DNA from: Flavobacterium saliperosum
GTDB taxonomy: Bacteria; Bacteroidota; Bacteroidia; Flavobacteriales; Flavobacteriaceae
Direction of reading: 5' to 3'
Assembly: GCF_900100625.1 (NCBI RefSeq)
Contig: NZ_FMTY01000002.1
Location: 186,001 to 250,000, forward strand
DNA length: 64,000 bases
How positions within the stretch are numbered: the first letter of the stretch is position 1; every line of letters begins with the position of its first letter. A program made the translations under genes and the position numbers. Below, piece after piece: positions 9,595 to 18,114 of this stretch. A model generated the notes under the pieces. It saw only the letters and a list, made by a program, of their open reading frames with translations. It did not search any database and was not told the DNA's origin.

Positions 9595-11951
9595 TATTTA
9601 AAATAAATTTTAAAGGTTGTACCTTCATTCAATGTGCTTTCAACTTCAATTTTTCCGTTCATCGTATCAATCTGATTTTTTGAAATAAAAAGACCTATTC
9701 CCCGGGATGCCACATTGTTTGTAAACGTTTTATACATACCGAAGAGTTTGTCTCCGTTTTTCTTTAAATCAATTCCTATGCCATTGTCTTTTATTTCCAG
9801 TACCTGATAATTATTTTCAATATACGAATTTAATTCGACAACCGGTTTTCTTTCAGGATGTTTGTAGCGAATCGAATTCGAAATAAAGTTAAGCAAGACA
9901 CTTTCCAGATAGGCCGGATTGAATTTTACGGTAACCCCATCGGAAATGTTATTTTTGATTTTGGCTTCATTTTTAACAATCTGATCCCTTAAAACTTCAA
10001 GCGTTCGGTTAATATACTTATTCAGGTTCAATTCTTCGATTACAGGCGTGATATCCGTTTGGATGGAAACCACGTCGTTCAGGTTATCGATGGTTTCGTT
10101 AAGTGCTTCGGAAACCGATTTAAGCAATGCCAACAACTCCTGTTCTTCGTTTTCGTCTTCACTCATTTCAATCAGATTGATTAATGACTGAATATTGCTG
10201 GTATGCGATCGTAAATTGTGCGAAACGATGTGGGAGAAATTCAGCAATCGTTTGTTTTGTTCGGTTACAAGGGTTAGTGAATTATTGAGGTCAAGCTCAA
10301 ATTGTTTCGATTTTGTAATATCGATAAGAATTCCTCTGAATTTAATCGAATTTTCACTTTCATGGTAAATGCTTACGATATCACGAACCCAAACCGTATT
10401 CCCGTTCTTGTGGATCATACGGTATTCGCTGTCAAAAGGTTTTCTTTCCCTTGCGCATTCGGCACTTTTTTCAATAACCCAATCACGGTCTTCGGGGTGA
10501 ATGATTTTTCTCCAGAAATAGGCATCGCTAATCCATTCTTCCGGAGTATAGCCTAAAATCGCTTCCGATTTTTTACTGATATAAGTAATGCCGGGTTCTT
10601 CCGAATTTCCTTCCCAAACCACGCCGTCAATACTGTCAATTAAATCCTTGATCTTTTGCTGTGATTCTAAAATCAGTTTTTCGGATTCCCTTCTCTTTGT
10701 AATGTTTTCAACGATAGTGATGTGATTGTTTGGTCTTTCATTTTTTTCCCATAAAGGAGAAACGGTGATGTTGACCCAAATGGTCTCACCGGATTTGTTA
10801 ATGTATCGTTTTTCCATGGAGTACTGACTGATTTCGCCATTTCGAAGGCGTTCCATGTTGTCCAGATCGTATTGTAAATCATCGGGATGCGTAATCATCA
10901 TGAAATTCATTCCCTTGATTTCTTCCTGACTGTACCCGATAATCTCACAGAATTTGTCATTGGCGTCTATGAAATTTCCGGTAATTGAATTGGTATGGGA
11001 AATTCCCAATCCGGCATGATCAAAAATGGATTTGAACAGAAATTCGCTTCGCATTAATTTCAAGGTCTGCGATTTTACGAGTTTTTGAAGTTCCGAAGGC
11101 TTCTTTAATAACGTAGTCACAAATAAACCACACAGGAGACTAAGAAAAAAAGCGATAAACGTTAGCGGAAAAAACTCTAAAAGCAGATGGGATTTTTTTG
11201 TAGGGATGATATACAATTTCCAGTCACCTTCCGGAATTTCAACCATCTGATAGTCTTTTCCTGAAAAATCCGCTTTGTTCTCAAGGAAAAACTCCTCTTT
11301 ATAGGTTATCGGATTTGTTTTTGAAATCTGAAAATAATATTTGTCACTTTTAAACGAGCTGAAACCGGTAGATTTCAAAAACGTATTAAATCGGACTACG
11401 ACAGCGGAAAATCCCCAGAATTTATCTTTTTTAAAAACAGGTAAACGGCCAACAACGCCAATTCCGCCTTGCTTTAGGGAAACAGGCCCGGAAAAATAAA
11501 TAGCCTTTGTTGCTATGGCTTTTAATGCGGCTTTTCTGTGAAGCGGACTCTCAAGAATGTTGAAATTGGTGGCCGCTTCATTTCCTTTTAACGGATAGGT
11601 GTATTTTATTACTCCATTCGGAACCAGCTGAACGGCATCAATCGAATTGTAATTGCTGACCAAACGTTTTGCGACTTCTTCAAAGTTTTTTGGATTTCCC
11701 GAGTCGTCTATAGTTAATGCTAAGGTAATGGTAGCAACATAACTATTGCGTAAAGTTTGCTCAACGTTTTGTTTTACCACACCCAAAATATTGGACATGT
11801 TGTGTTGTTCACTTTGTTTTACAGCCTGATATTTGAAATAAATCGAGAGATTTAGTATGGACAAAAGGATTATAAAAATAAGGAGCCCCGAAGTTTTAGG
11901 ACGGGACAAAAACCAACTGTTAAGGGCTGTTATTCTAGTATCAAGACTCAC
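9594..11951 (-). CDS. CHASE-PAS-PAS sensor histidine kinase
   Basis: A 785-residue membrane sensor kinase. Transmembrane helix 1 lies at about residues 20-38 and helix 2 at about 262-285. Between them is a periplasmic CHASE-like domain (family resemblance around LVSNYNSIDAVQLVPNG and AIYFSGPVSLKQGGIGVVGR). Two PAS/PAC domains follow (about 300-420 and 430-555; the motif GYSQEEIKGMNFM is typical). The HisKA region reads SHIVSHNLRSHTSN with the likely phosphoacceptor at His578. The HATPase_c domain has the N box NFISNSIRYKH, DNGIGID and RGIGLFISK. The start is GTG at 11951. A possible -7 element (TATTTTTG read on this strand) lies at 11971-11978, with no clear -33 partner. It is coupled to the single-domain regulator downstream. 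The ligand is unknown. Confidence 0.9.
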   Translation of the reverse strand: MSLDTRITALNSWFLSRPKTSGLLIFIILLSILNLSIYFKYQAVKQSEQHNMSNILGVVKQNVEQTLRNSYVATITLALTIDDSGNPKNFEEVAKRLVSNYNSIDAVQLVPNGVIKYTYPLKGNEAATNFNILESPLHRKAALKAIATKAIYFSGPVSLKQGGIGVVGRLPVFKKDKFWGFSAVVVRFNTFLKSTGFSSFKSDKYYFQISKTNPITYKEEFFLENKADFSGKDYQMVEIPEGDWKLYIIPTKKSHLLLEFFPLTFIAFFLSLLCGLFVTTLLKKPSELQKLVKSQTLKLMRSEFLFKSIFDHAGLGISHTNSITGNFIDANDKFCEIIGYSQEEIKGMNFMMITHPDDLQYDLDNMERLRNGEISQYSMEKRYINKSGETIWVNITVSPLWEKNERPNNHITIVENITKRRESEKLILESQQKIKDLIDSIDGVVWEGNSEEPGITYISKKSEAILGYTPEEWISDAYFWRKIIHPEDRDWVIEKSAECARERKPFDSEYRMIHKNGNTVWVRDIVSIYHESENSIKFRGILIDITKSKQFELDLNNSLTLVTEQNKRLLNFSHIVSHNLRSHTSNIQSLINLIEMSEDENEEQELLALLKSVSEALNETIDNLNDVVSIQTDITPVIEELNLNKYINRTLEVLRDQIVKNEAKIKNNISDGVTVKFNPAYLESVLLNFISNSIRYKHPERKPVVELNSYIENNYQVLEIKDNGIGIDLKKNGDKLFGMYKTFTNNVASRGIGLFISKNQIDTMNGKIEVESTLNEGTTFKIYFK

Positions 11952-12046
11952 TTATAAACCTTTTATGTTGCAAAAATAGCTAAAAATCAGTAAATTATGA
12001 TTTTTTAAGGTAGGTTTAATAAGTTAGAGATGGGGGGAGGCAATAA

Positions 12047-12071
12047 AAAAGCCCTGCTTAGCAGGGCTTTG
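12047..12071 (-). terminator. terminator following tRNA-Arg
   Basis: An 18-base perfect palindrome (GCCCTGCTTAAGCAGGGC) with a T tract on the minus strand, directly after the tRNA 3' end. The A/T tracts on both sides mean it could also act on the other strand. Confidence 0.85.
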
Positions 12072-12072
12072 T

Positions 12073-12146
12073 GACCTCGACTGGATTCAAACCAGTAACC
12101 TTCTGAGCCGTAATCAGATGCGCTATTCAGTTGCGCCACGAGGCCT
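12073..12146 (-). tRNA. tRNA-Arg (anticodon ACG)
   Basis: A 74-nt cloverleaf on the minus strand. The acceptor stem is GGCCTCG / CGAGGTC (one G-U pair) with discriminator A. The anticodon stem is TCTGA / TCAGA around loop TTACGGC, giving anticodon ACG (A34 read as inosine, decoding CGU/CGC/CGA). The T arm carries the TTCAAAC-type sequence (GGTTTGAATCC). The CCA end is not encoded. A consensus promoter lies upstream and a terminator downstream, so it is a single-gene unit. Confidence 0.95.
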
Positions 12147-12162
12147 TGTTTTTAACGAGTGC

Positions 12163-12192
12163 AAATATAGAAAGAATTGTGTAACTTGCAAA
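12163..12192 (-). promoter_or_regulatory. consensus promoter of tRNA-Arg
   Basis: Read on the minus strand: TTG (12192-12190), 19-nt spacer, TATATTTG (12170-12163). The tRNA 5' end follows 17 nt later. This is the same arrangement as upstream of tRNA-His in this window. Confidence 0.85.
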
Positions 12193-12219
12193 CCGAAATC
12201 GAAATAAAAATATAAAAAA

Positions 12220-12771
12220 ATGTCGTTACATCAGTATATACGTGATATTCAGGATTTTCCAAAGGAAGGAATTATTTTTAAAGACATTACCCCGCTTTTA
12301 TCCAGCCCGGAAGGAACAAACGAGTGTTTGGCGTTGTTAATCAATAGCTTGAAAGGCAAAAAGATTGATAAAGTGGTGGGTGTGGAAAGCAGAGGCTTTT
12401 TTTTCGCCACGCTTTTAGCTCACGAGTTGAATGTTGGTTTTGTACCCGTACGTAAACCGAAAAAACTTCCTTTTACTACGATTTCTGCTTCCTATAAGCT
12501 GGAATACGGCACGGATACTTTAGAAATACATACGGATGCCATTAAAAAAGGCGACAGGGTTTTAATTCATGATGATGTTTTGGCGTCCGGAGGAACCGCA
12601 CAGGCAGTTTGTGAATTGGTGGATAAATTAGGTGGTGAAATTGTACAGTGTAATTTCCTGATGGAGTTATCGTATCTTAACGGAAGAGCGAAATTGGGGA
12701 ACCATGAAATTTTTGCAGCAATGACTTATGGTGCAGATGACAAACTCCATGTAGCTGATATGAAATCCTAA
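12220..12771 (+). CDS. apt: adenine phosphoribosyltransferase
   Basis: Cytoplasmic purine salvage enzyme converting adenine and PRPP to AMP and pyrophosphate. The 183 residues are slightly above the usual 170-180. The N-terminal hallmark IRDIQDFPKEGIIFKDITPL is present, along with VGVESRGFFFA (adenine binding loop region) and the PRPP-binding motif VLIHDDVLASGGTA near residues 118-131. Start MSLHQYIRDI at 12220 is clear. It runs divergently from tRNA-Arg and converges on the 46-residue minus-strand gene, whose stop lies 7 bp after its own stop. Confidence 0.96.
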   Translation: MSLHQYIRDIQDFPKEGIIFKDITPLLSSPEGTNECLALLINSLKGKKIDKVVGVESRGFFFATLLAHELNVGFVPVRKPKKLPFTTISASYKLEYGTDTLEIHTDAIKKGDRVLIHDDVLASGGTAQAVCELVDKLGGEIVQCNFLMELSYLNGRAKLGNHEIFAAMTYGADDKLHVADMKS

Positions 12772-12777
12772 ACCGTG

Positions 12778-12918
12778 TTATTCCAAAGCACGTGTAGTGA
12801 CATAATAACGCCAGGCGATAAGCGCTTTCTGCCATTTTTTGGCTTTGGTCAAATCCAGACGTTGTTTTGTGAAACTCGGTAAAAACAGTTTGTTTATTTT
12901 GGCTAATACTTTGAACAT
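12778..12918 (-). CDS. conserved small basic protein, 46 residues
   Basis: A short reading frame on the minus strand encoding 46 residues that begin MFKVLAKINKLFLPSFTKQR and continue with LDLTKAKKWQKALIAWRYYV. It is basic, with an amphipathic N-terminal half and a W-x9-WRYY aromatic patch. From memory, proteins like this occur widely in Flavobacteriaceae and are sometimes labelled SsrA-binding by automatic pipelines; nothing in the sequence supports that label (real SmpB is about 150 residues). The conserved look and the fit of the frame to the gap argue for a real gene. The function is unknown. It is downstream of the U32 gene on the same strand, separated by a terminator. Confidence 0.7.
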   Translation of the reverse strand: MFKVLAKINKLFLPSFTKQRLDLTKAKKWQKALIAWRYYVTTRALE

Positions 12919-12943
12919 AAATTGGTAATTTGCCACAAAGGTA

Positions 12944-12981
12944 TAAAAAAAAGACCCTCTTGTTTAAGATGGTCTTTTTGT
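12944..12981 (-). terminator. terminator after the U32 gene
   Basis: Stem AAGACC / GGTCTT extended by TCTT / AAGA across one mismatch, loop GTTT, flanked by A8 on the left and T5 on the right. It sits downstream of the U32 stop on the minus strand. A near copy occurs at 20453-20492. Confidence 0.75.
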
Positions 12982-13069
12982 GTTTGATGATATATTATCG
13001 CGAATTATTTGTATCGATGCGGGTATTTTTGTGAAGATTACTTTTTCTTTTCATTCCTCATTTTTGTTT

Positions 13070-14944
13070 TTAATGAATATGATCGTCTTCAATTTCGAAC
13101 TCGGCATCTTTTTCCCAAATTTCCATCTCGCAGGGTTTGCAATTAAATTTCAGTTTGTATTCTAATTCGCCTTGTTTTAGCACTAATGGTTCTTTAAGTT
13201 TTTTGTCCATATTTTCACGATGGTATTTAGGGCATCGTTCCAATTCGTATTTGATACAATATTTGGTAGTCATTACACGCGATTTTCCGGGGTCCCATTG
13301 CAATTCAAATGCCTTTTCAATTTCGGTTACCCCATGACGTTCGTAGAATTTACGCGCGGTTTTGTTGGCCACATTGTACATGAAATCCAATTTGGTTTCG
13401 GGATAAGGATGCGATGTTTTTACCATTTGGTGTTCTTTTCGAACATAATTTTTCAAACGAATTTCCGATAATTGTTCGTATACCGTTCGTCGCATTTCGT
13501 TGATTTTGGAAATGGGAAGGAACCAGTTTTCTGAAAACTCAATTGTGATTTCGTTTGCGGTGTAGGGAGTAAATCCGGTTTTTGCTAAGTTCGTTTTGAA
13601 ATTTTCAGCAATGGATTCGTTGTTTTTAGTTCTTTCTTTTGGATGAACCAAAGTTGCCACGCTTACATTTCCGTCTTCATCGGTTGCAATCAATTCAAAA
13701 CCGGTTTCGTTTTCTTTCAGGACTAAAGTCGTACTGATTTTTCGAACCGCACTGTCTTCTCTCTCCACTAATTTAATGAAAGCCGCATCGTTATTTCTGT
13801 AAATGAAAGTGCCTTCTTTGATTTCTTTCAGCACATTCGGATACACAATTCCGTTCTCCACTTTGTTCACGTAAATTCCTTCCGCTTCATTGTTTTCATT
13901 GATGAAACACAATCCGTCACCATTATTTAAGAAATGTCCGTTTTCAATTTCATAGGAGTTTCCAACCGTTTTAATCAGTTTTCCGATGTATTGTCCTTTC
14001 GATTTCGGACTTTCCCAAGAGCCAATCGACTGATGTCTTTCGTTAACGAAATAATCGGTATAACCGCGATTAAAAGTTCTGTCCAAAGCGGAATCGAAAG
14101 AATACGTACAGGTTCCAGAAGAAGCTTTCGTGTATTTATCGCTATTCTCGTTTAAGAAAGCATCTAATTTTTTACGCAAATACGATACGTTATTTTTTAC
14201 GTAAACGATATCTTTTAAACGCCCTTCAATTTTGAAAGAAACGATTCCGGCTTCTACCAGATTTGGAATTTGATCCGAAACATCAAAATCTTTGATCGAA
14301 AGCAAATGGCTGTTTTTAATTAACGTTTCGCCATGTCCATCGATTAAGTTATACGGTAAACGACAGTTTTGAGCACAAGAACCACGATTCGCAGAACGTT
14401 CTCCATTCGCCACACTCATATAGCAATTTCCGCTAAACGATACACATAATGCACCTGTAACGAAGAATTCCAATTCCACATCGGTTGCCTGACTGATTTC
14501 TTTGATTTGGTGTAAGTTTAATTCACGGGCCAAAACCACTCTTTTAATTCCCGCATCGGCTAAGAATTTGATTTTATCAGCATCTCGATTGTTGGCTTGT
14601 GTACTGGCATGTAATACGATAGGAGGCAACTCCATTTCCATGATCGCCATATCCTGAATGATTAAAGCATCTACGCCAATGTCATATAATTTCCAGATTA
14701 ATTGGCGACACGTTTCCAGTTCGTTATCATATAAAATGGTATTGATAACCACAAAAACCTGCACATTATATAAATGAGCATATTCAACTAAGGCTGCAAC
14801 ATCTTCAATAGAATTGTTCGCATTGGAACGCGCACCAAATTGAGGCGCACCAATATAAACCGCATCCGCACCAGCATTTATTGCCGCTATACCTGTAAGT
14901 ATGTCTTTTGCAGGCGATAGAATTTCAATCTTCTTTTTCATCAT
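13070..14944 (-). CDS. U32-family protein (TrhP/YegQ-like), long form
   Basis: Member of the peptidase U32 family. Several relatives are not proteases but act in prephenate-dependent tRNA U34 hydroxylation (TrhP/YegQ) or ubiquinone hydroxylation (UbiU/V). From the ATG pair at 14939-14944 the protein begins MMKKKIEILSPAKDILTG; an upstream TTG at 14977 would add eleven residues and is unlikely. The family core (DAVYIGAPQFGARSNA, then VVLARELNLHQI, then SGNCYMSVANGERSANRGSC) is in the N-terminal half. Cysteines in NRGSCAQNCRLPY resemble the Fe-S ligands of the U32 proteins that bind a cluster. At about 624 residues it is much longer than E. coli YegQ. The C-terminal extension ends with more cysteines (KYCIKYELERCPKYH, FNCKPCEM) and an acidic-histidine tail. 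tRNA modification is the likeliest role, by inference. Confidence 0.85.
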   Translation of the reverse strand: MMKKKIEILSPAKDILTGIAAINAGADAVYIGAPQFGARSNANNSIEDVAALVEYAHLYNVQVFVVINTILYDNELETCRQLIWKLYDIGVDALIIQDMAIMEMELPPIVLHASTQANNRDADKIKFLADAGIKRVVLARELNLHQIKEISQATDVELEFFVTGALCVSFSGNCYMSVANGERSANRGSCAQNCRLPYNLIDGHGETLIKNSHLLSIKDFDVSDQIPNLVEAGIVSFKIEGRLKDIVYVKNNVSYLRKKLDAFLNENSDKYTKASSGTCTYSFDSALDRTFNRGYTDYFVNERHQSIGSWESPKSKGQYIGKLIKTVGNSYEIENGHFLNNGDGLCFINENNEAEGIYVNKVENGIVYPNVLKEIKEGTFIYRNNDAAFIKLVEREDSAVRKISTTLVLKENETGFELIATDEDGNVSVATLVHPKERTKNNESIAENFKTNLAKTGFTPYTANEITIEFSENWFLPISKINEMRRTVYEQLSEIRLKNYVRKEHQMVKTSHPYPETKLDFMYNVANKTARKFYERHGVTEIEKAFELQWDPGKSRVMTTKYCIKYELERCPKYHRENMDKKLKEPLVLKQGELEYKLKFNCKPCEMEIWEKDAEFEIEDDHIH

Positions 14945-15560
14945 TTCTATAACTTTGGTTTTTTGGAAGTTGCCCAAAAAAAGTCTGCAAATTTCTTATA
15001 AAAAGTCAAAGATTTCTAATTCCGATTCATTTTTTTTTGTTTAACACTTAAATTGGGGTGTGATTGGTTACTAAAGGAAACTTTTAGCGGTAAATTACGG
15101 CCTTCTTTTTCTGAAATTATATGTAGATAAGACGATTATTTATAATTCCCTGAATCTTGTTAAGAAGGTTATTTTTGTTTTTTTTATTTTCATCATTATT
15201 GTTGGATTGAAGATGAACTCGGGAATTTCAAATACTTAGTAAATCACCTTATACATTTATCAATCATATATTAAGAATAAGCCTTAGTTTTTTCTTTTAT
15301 AGGGTGAAACCAAGTTTATTATATGGTTCAATTTCATTATAGATTTGTAACTCCAGAGTACAGCTTTATTGCTTCTGAAAAAAAGCAGCTGTACACAAGT
15401 CCATATTCTTTTTAAGCCTAATAAGGCAAAACGCCAAGTTGTATATGGTTTAAAACAGCCAGCAATCTGAAGAAAAATTAATAATATTAGTTGTTGATAG
15501 TGCTAGAAGTGTTCCATTAAAAACATTATTGTTTCTTGTTGTGTCTTTATTTTGTCAAAA
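14945..15560. other. intergenic stretch of about 616 bp
   Basis: No convincing gene. It must carry the promoter of the U32 gene (minus strand), but I see no exact TAnnTTTG. A hairpin with 8-bp perfect arms (GTACAGCT / AGCTGTAC) lies at 15358-15394 inside a 30-codon ATG frame at 15323-15415 that I do not call a gene. The remainder is AT-rich. Confidence 0.6.
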
Positions 15561-17597
15561 TCACTCTGTTTCGGGTGGGGAAGGCAAGGTTAAGGTAATT
15601 TTGGTTCCTTTGTTGGGTTTGCTTATAATTTTAAATTCAGCATCAATTGTTGCTGCGCGCGCTTTTACATTCATAAGACCAATTCCCTCTGTTGTGTTTA
15701 CTACCTCAAAACCTATACCGTTATCTTCAAGTTCTATTATCATTGAATTGTTATTCAAACTAATTGTTAAAGTACATTCTGATGCCTTTGCATACTTATT
15801 AACATTTAAAAACAATTCCTGTAATATTCTGTAGATATTTACTTTTATTACAGATGAGTAAGCATTCCAATTTACCTTTTCTGTCACTGTTATGCTAAAA
15901 TTTGTACTGGCAATTTCATTATTAGACTGTACTAATGCGTGTAATAAAAACTCAAAGTCGGCCTGTGTGAAATTGGTTTCCGTATGTAATCCATGCGACA
16001 ACTCTCTAACTTCTTTTTCAATTCGTTGGAGTTCAGTAATATAAAATAGTCTTTTTTCTTTGGATTCCGGATTGTCCAGGTTGTTTAAAAAACCCAAATT
16101 TAGTCGGACCCCGTAAATTTGGTTCATAATTCCGTCATGTAATTCTTTTGAAATACGGTTTTGTTCTTTTTCTTTGGTTTTAACCAACTGCACTTGAAAA
16201 TCACTAATAAGATTAAACAACTCTTCGTCGGCCACTTTTTTTTGAGCCAGGAATGCAGTCTCTTTTTTTTGAGCTATTTTGTTTTTAATGATGATAATAA
16301 CTAAAAATAGAATAACCGACAGGGTGATTACAATAATGAGGAATAAATTTTTGTCATTCAGTGTTTTATTGGTGTTTTCAATTTTGCTTGTTTCATACTC
16401 GATACGTGCAAACGTATCTCTGCTGATTCGTTGTTGTTTTACAATACTATCGCTTACTTTTACATACTCATCTTTGTAAGAATTAGCTTTGGGATAGTCT
16501 GAAACAGATAAAAAGTGAAGTGCTTTTAAGACCTCTTTGCCACTTTTAAGTTTTCGGGCTAAAAATAAAGCCTCTTTAAAATAAGTATTGGCGCTTGCAG
16601 TATCGTGCTGCAGTAAATAGTATTCTCCAAAATTAATTGTCTTATACAAATACCCCTTATCATCTTTATTTCTCTTTGTTAGATTAATCGATTCGTCAAG
16701 GAGTTTTTTGGCTTCAATAAAATTGCCACTCTTCATTTTCGAATAAGAAAGATTACCTATAACCGAAGAATATAACTTTGGGTACTTGGATTTTAATTCC
16801 GGTGTTATTATTTTTTCTAGTTCACCGATAGACTTGTTGTATTGCCCTTTTTTATCGTATACGTTGCAAAGGGCAACTATCGCAATTACATCGTAATCGT
16901 GAAAATAGTCGGCATTTTTATTGGTTTTTCGTAATTCTGTCAATGCTTTTTGAGCCAATTTCAGATATTCTAGTGCTTTATCAAACTCTTCTAATTCGAT
17001 ATGAATGGATGATTGTAAGTAATAGCATTTAAAAATAAGCTCATAGTTATCAGTTCCCCGCAGTTTCTGTAAAGCTTTCATTACTTCAACTTCACTTTCA
17101 ACATAATTGCCTTCCGTGAATAAAAGGTGAGCTTTGTTGAACAAGGCTTTTGCGGTTCTGTCATCGTTTTTTATTAGTTTAAATATTTTCTCGGATTCTT
17201 TATAGTAATAATAGGCACTATCCTTTTGAAAATCCTCATAACAATCCCCCATGTAATAAAGCGCCCTTCCCATATTAAAGGAGTCTTTTCTTTTTTGAGA
17301 TAGCTTATAAATTTGGTTACTTAGTTTAAACGAACTCTTGTTCTCTTTCAGATAGTAATACTCTGCAGCCGCTTTATACAGCAATTGTATTTTAATGGAG
17401 TCGTTACTTATAACTTGGATGTTTTTTTGAATGGAGTCTAGATAATCTCTTTTTCTCGTTTCGGGTAAATCATGATACGCTTTGCCTAATACAGAATCCA
17501 CATTGTATAATGAATCATTATCATTACATGAATTCAAAAAAAAAGCAACGACGCAGAAGAGGAAGAAACGTTTCAAATGTGGGATGAATTTATTCAA
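15561..17597 (-). CDS. TPR-containing sensor histidine kinase (NarL-type), lipoprotein
   Basis: A 678-residue sensor kinase. The N terminus (MNKFIPHLKRFFLFCVVAFF then LNSC) is a lipoprotein signal, so the sensor part is periplasmic. TPR repeats fill about residues 70-395, and one transmembrane helix lies at about 405-425 (LFLIIVITLSVILFLVIIII). A cytoplasmic coiled linker leads to a HisKA_3 domain with the phosphoacceptor His487 in KELHDGIMNQ. The HATPase domain shows ELEDNGIGFE and GIGLMNVKARA. HisKA_3 kinases pair with LuxR/NarL-type regulators, and such a regulator is encoded at 18893. A 64-residue lipoprotein gene precedes it on the same strand across a terminator-like hairpin. The signal sensed is unknown. 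Confidence 0.9.
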   Translation of the reverse strand: MNKFIPHLKRFFLFCVVAFFLNSCNDNDSLYNVDSVLGKAYHDLPETRKRDYLDSIQKNIQVISNDSIKIQLLYKAAAEYYYLKENKSSFKLSNQIYKLSQKRKDSFNMGRALYYMGDCYEDFQKDSAYYYYKESEKIFKLIKNDDRTAKALFNKAHLLFTEGNYVESEVEVMKALQKLRGTDNYELIFKCYYLQSSIHIELEEFDKALEYLKLAQKALTELRKTNKNADYFHDYDVIAIVALCNVYDKKGQYNKSIGELEKIITPELKSKYPKLYSSVIGNLSYSKMKSGNFIEAKKLLDESINLTKRNKDDKGYLYKTINFGEYYLLQHDTASANTYFKEALFLARKLKSGKEVLKALHFLSVSDYPKANSYKDEYVKVSDSIVKQQRISRDTFARIEYETSKIENTNKTLNDKNLFLIIVITLSVILFLVIIIIKNKIAQKKETAFLAQKKVADEELFNLISDFQVQLVKTKEKEQNRISKELHDGIMNQIYGVRLNLGFLNNLDNPESKEKRLFYITELQRIEKEVRELSHGLHTETNFTQADFEFLLHALVQSNNEIASTNFSITVTEKVNWNAYSSVIKVNIYRILQELFLNVNKYAKASECTLTISLNNNSMIIELEDNGIGFEVVNTTEGIGLMNVKARAATIDAEFKIISKPNKGTKITLTLPSPPETE

Positions 17598-17601
17598 AAA
17601 T

Positions 17602-17636
17602 AAAAAAAACTATGCAACGCATAGTTTTTTTTATTG
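17602..17636 (-). terminator. terminator or attenuator between the small lipoprotein and the kinase
   Basis: Perfect stem AAAACTATGC / GCATAGTTTT with loop AAC, flanked by A and T tracts. It lies between two genes on the same strand (17639-17833 then 15561-17597), so partial read-through would set the kinase level. Confidence 0.85.
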
Positions 17637-17638
17637 GT

Positions 17639-17833
17639 TTAATTATCTTTTCCTTTCGGAGGGACTGGTTCTCCGTCATCTAAAGTAGTAGTCGTAGGAC
17701 TATTAACGAAATCAGCAGAATTCACATTTTCATGTTGGGTTTGTTTGCCGTTAGTTGTTTCAATCTCATCGGTAGTACAGGAGTTAAAAGTAAGACCTAG
17801 TACGATAATGCATGCAAAATAGTAGATTTTCAT
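17639..17833 (-). CDS. small lipoprotein, 64 residues
   Basis: A short exported lipoprotein. The signal sequence MKIYYFACIIVLGLTFNSC puts the lipidated cysteine at residue 19. The mature part is about 45 residues, hydrophilic and acidic (TTDEIETTNGKQTQHEN), with an end rich in T, D, P and K (TTTTLDDGEPVPPKGKDN). There is no known domain. It is the first gene before the TPR histidine kinase on the same strand, separated by a strong hairpin. From memory, small lipoproteins with a similar DGEPVPPK-type tail occur beside such kinases in other flavobacteria. It could be a regulatory partner or signal for the periplasmic TPR sensor; this is inference from gene order only. Confidence 0.75.
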   Translation of the reverse strand: MKIYYFACIIVLGLTFNSCTTDEIETTNGKQTQHENVNSADFVNSPTTTTLDDGEPVPPKGKDN

Positions 17834-18114
17834 AAAAAATTAATTTAGGATTAAACATTAGTAGTTGTGATATTTGGGTATCACTAAGGTTTTCGGAAAA
17901 AACAGGGAGTGCTTTTCCGGTAGTTTTTCAATAACTAACAAAACTTGTTGTTATTCCCTTTATTGAAAAATGAATCTGAATTCAGATGTTCTTGTTTTGA
18001 ACAAGTCAAAAATAGTGCGTAAATAGTAGTCTAAAGTATCTTTCTCCGTTCCTTTAGTAGATTACTAAACGCGAAGAGTGACTGACCGGTTTTTGATAGT
18101 AACGAACAAAAACG

